Source of the DNA: JBBTXJ01 sp964636345
Lineage (GTDB): Bacteria > Patescibacteriota > Patescibacteriia > Magasanikbacterales > JBBTXJ01
NCBI GenBank assembly: GCA_964636345.1
Contig: CAZWRL010000023.1
Location: 1-13,305, forward strand
Reading direction: 5' to 3'
DNA length: 13,305 nucleotides
Shown here: one piece after another, positions 13,205-13,305 of the stretch
How positions within the stretch are numbered: the first letter of the stretch is position 1
Layout: each line of letters begins with the position of its first letter
Notes under the pieces: model-generated
The model's input: the letters and a program-made list of their open reading frames with translations, nothing else
Databases searched by the model: none
Told to the model about the DNA's origin: nothing
Made by a program: the position numbers and the translations under genes

Positions 13205-13305
13205 ATGTCCAAAGATTATTACAACACGCTTGGCGTTGACCGAAACGCTTCCGCTGACGATGTCAAAAAAGCGTTTCGTCGGTTGGCGCATGAGCATCAT
13301 CCGGA
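13205..13305 (+). CDS. dnaJ: DnaJ co-chaperone, N-terminal J domain (3'-partial)
   Basis: The first 33 residues and two bases of codon 34 are present before the window ends. MSKDYYNTLGVDRNAS, then DDVKKAFRRLAHEHHP, is the J domain opening. It includes the DYY-LGV start, the basic helix II that contacts DnaK, and the HP of the HPD motif, whose third codon begins GA. DnaJ delivers substrates to DnaK and stimulates its ATPase. The start is two bases after the dnaK stop, with no Shine-Dalgarno site. Whether the G/F, zinc-finger and C-terminal domains follow cannot be seen, so a shorter J-protein is possible, although the operon position favours DnaJ itself. Confidence 0.95.
   Translation, partial: MSKDYYNTLGVDRNASADDVKKAFRRLAHEHHP

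Noticed and set aside
1..13305. CRISPR array, tRNA or rRNA gene, transposase or toxin-antitoxin pair
   Set aside because: No regularly spaced repeats, no tRNA-like cloverleaf and no such protein motif were seen. The gaps between genes are too short to hide one, the largest being about 90 bases (10060-10151).

Overview
The window is a dense run of bacterial genes, all on the + strand, with almost no intergenic DNA. Stop/start overlaps of 4 bases (ATGA) or gaps of 1-6 bases link most neighbours. TGA is a stop (for example at 3238-3240 and 6586-6588), so the code is the standard bacterial one. Several things suggest a small-genome bacterium of the Candidate Phyla Radiation (Patescibacteria, Parcubacteria-like): compact or trimmed versions of universal proteins (UvrC, HrcA, GrpE), very short spacers, no recognisable Shine-Dalgarno sites, and start codons lying only a few bases behind promoter -10 boxes. 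That placement is an inference and no marker gene here proves it.

Layout. (1) 1-149 is the 3' end of a UvrC-like excinuclease that stops right after the nuclease domain. (2) 185-1519 is a soluble Hanks-type Ser/Thr kinase with two unusual insertions. (3) 1546-3785 is a two-gene unit: a Kef-type cation/proton antiporter with a cytosolic nucleotide-binding domain, overlapping a five-helix membrane protein of unknown role. (4) 3834-4139 is a DUF4389 membrane protein, closed by a strong terminator at 4146-4173. (5) 4188-10059 is a six-gene unit driven by a promoter that abuts that terminator: amino-acid permease, type II NADH dehydrogenase-like flavoprotein, undecaprenyl-diphosphatase UppP, CCA-adding enzyme, YidC/Oxa1-family insertase and a soluble SPFH protein. 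It ends with a terminator at 10074-10102. (6) 10110-13305 is the heat-shock operon hrcA-grpE-dnaK-dnaJ. It has a consensus sigma-70-type promoter whose -10 box lies inside a perfect CIRCE operator, and dnaJ runs off the window.

How it fits together. Most of block 5 acts at the cytoplasmic membrane (uptake, electron transfer to quinone, lipid-carrier recycling, membrane protein insertion, membrane organisation), with tRNA CCA maturation embedded. Block 6 is a textbook HrcA/CIRCE autoregulated chaperone operon. Four promoters (before 185, 1546, 3834 and 4188) are of the extended -10 type, three of them sharing the identical TGCTATACT, and lack a convincing -35. Three of these, plus the hrcA promoter, predict leaderless or nearly leaderless mRNAs.

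I do not see a new defence or mobile system. The observations most worth a second look are the UvrC ending without its helix-hairpin-helix tail, the short palindromic repeat inserted in frame in dnaK, the kinase insertions, the terminator/promoter junction at 4146-4194, and the general absence of Shine-Dalgarno sites.
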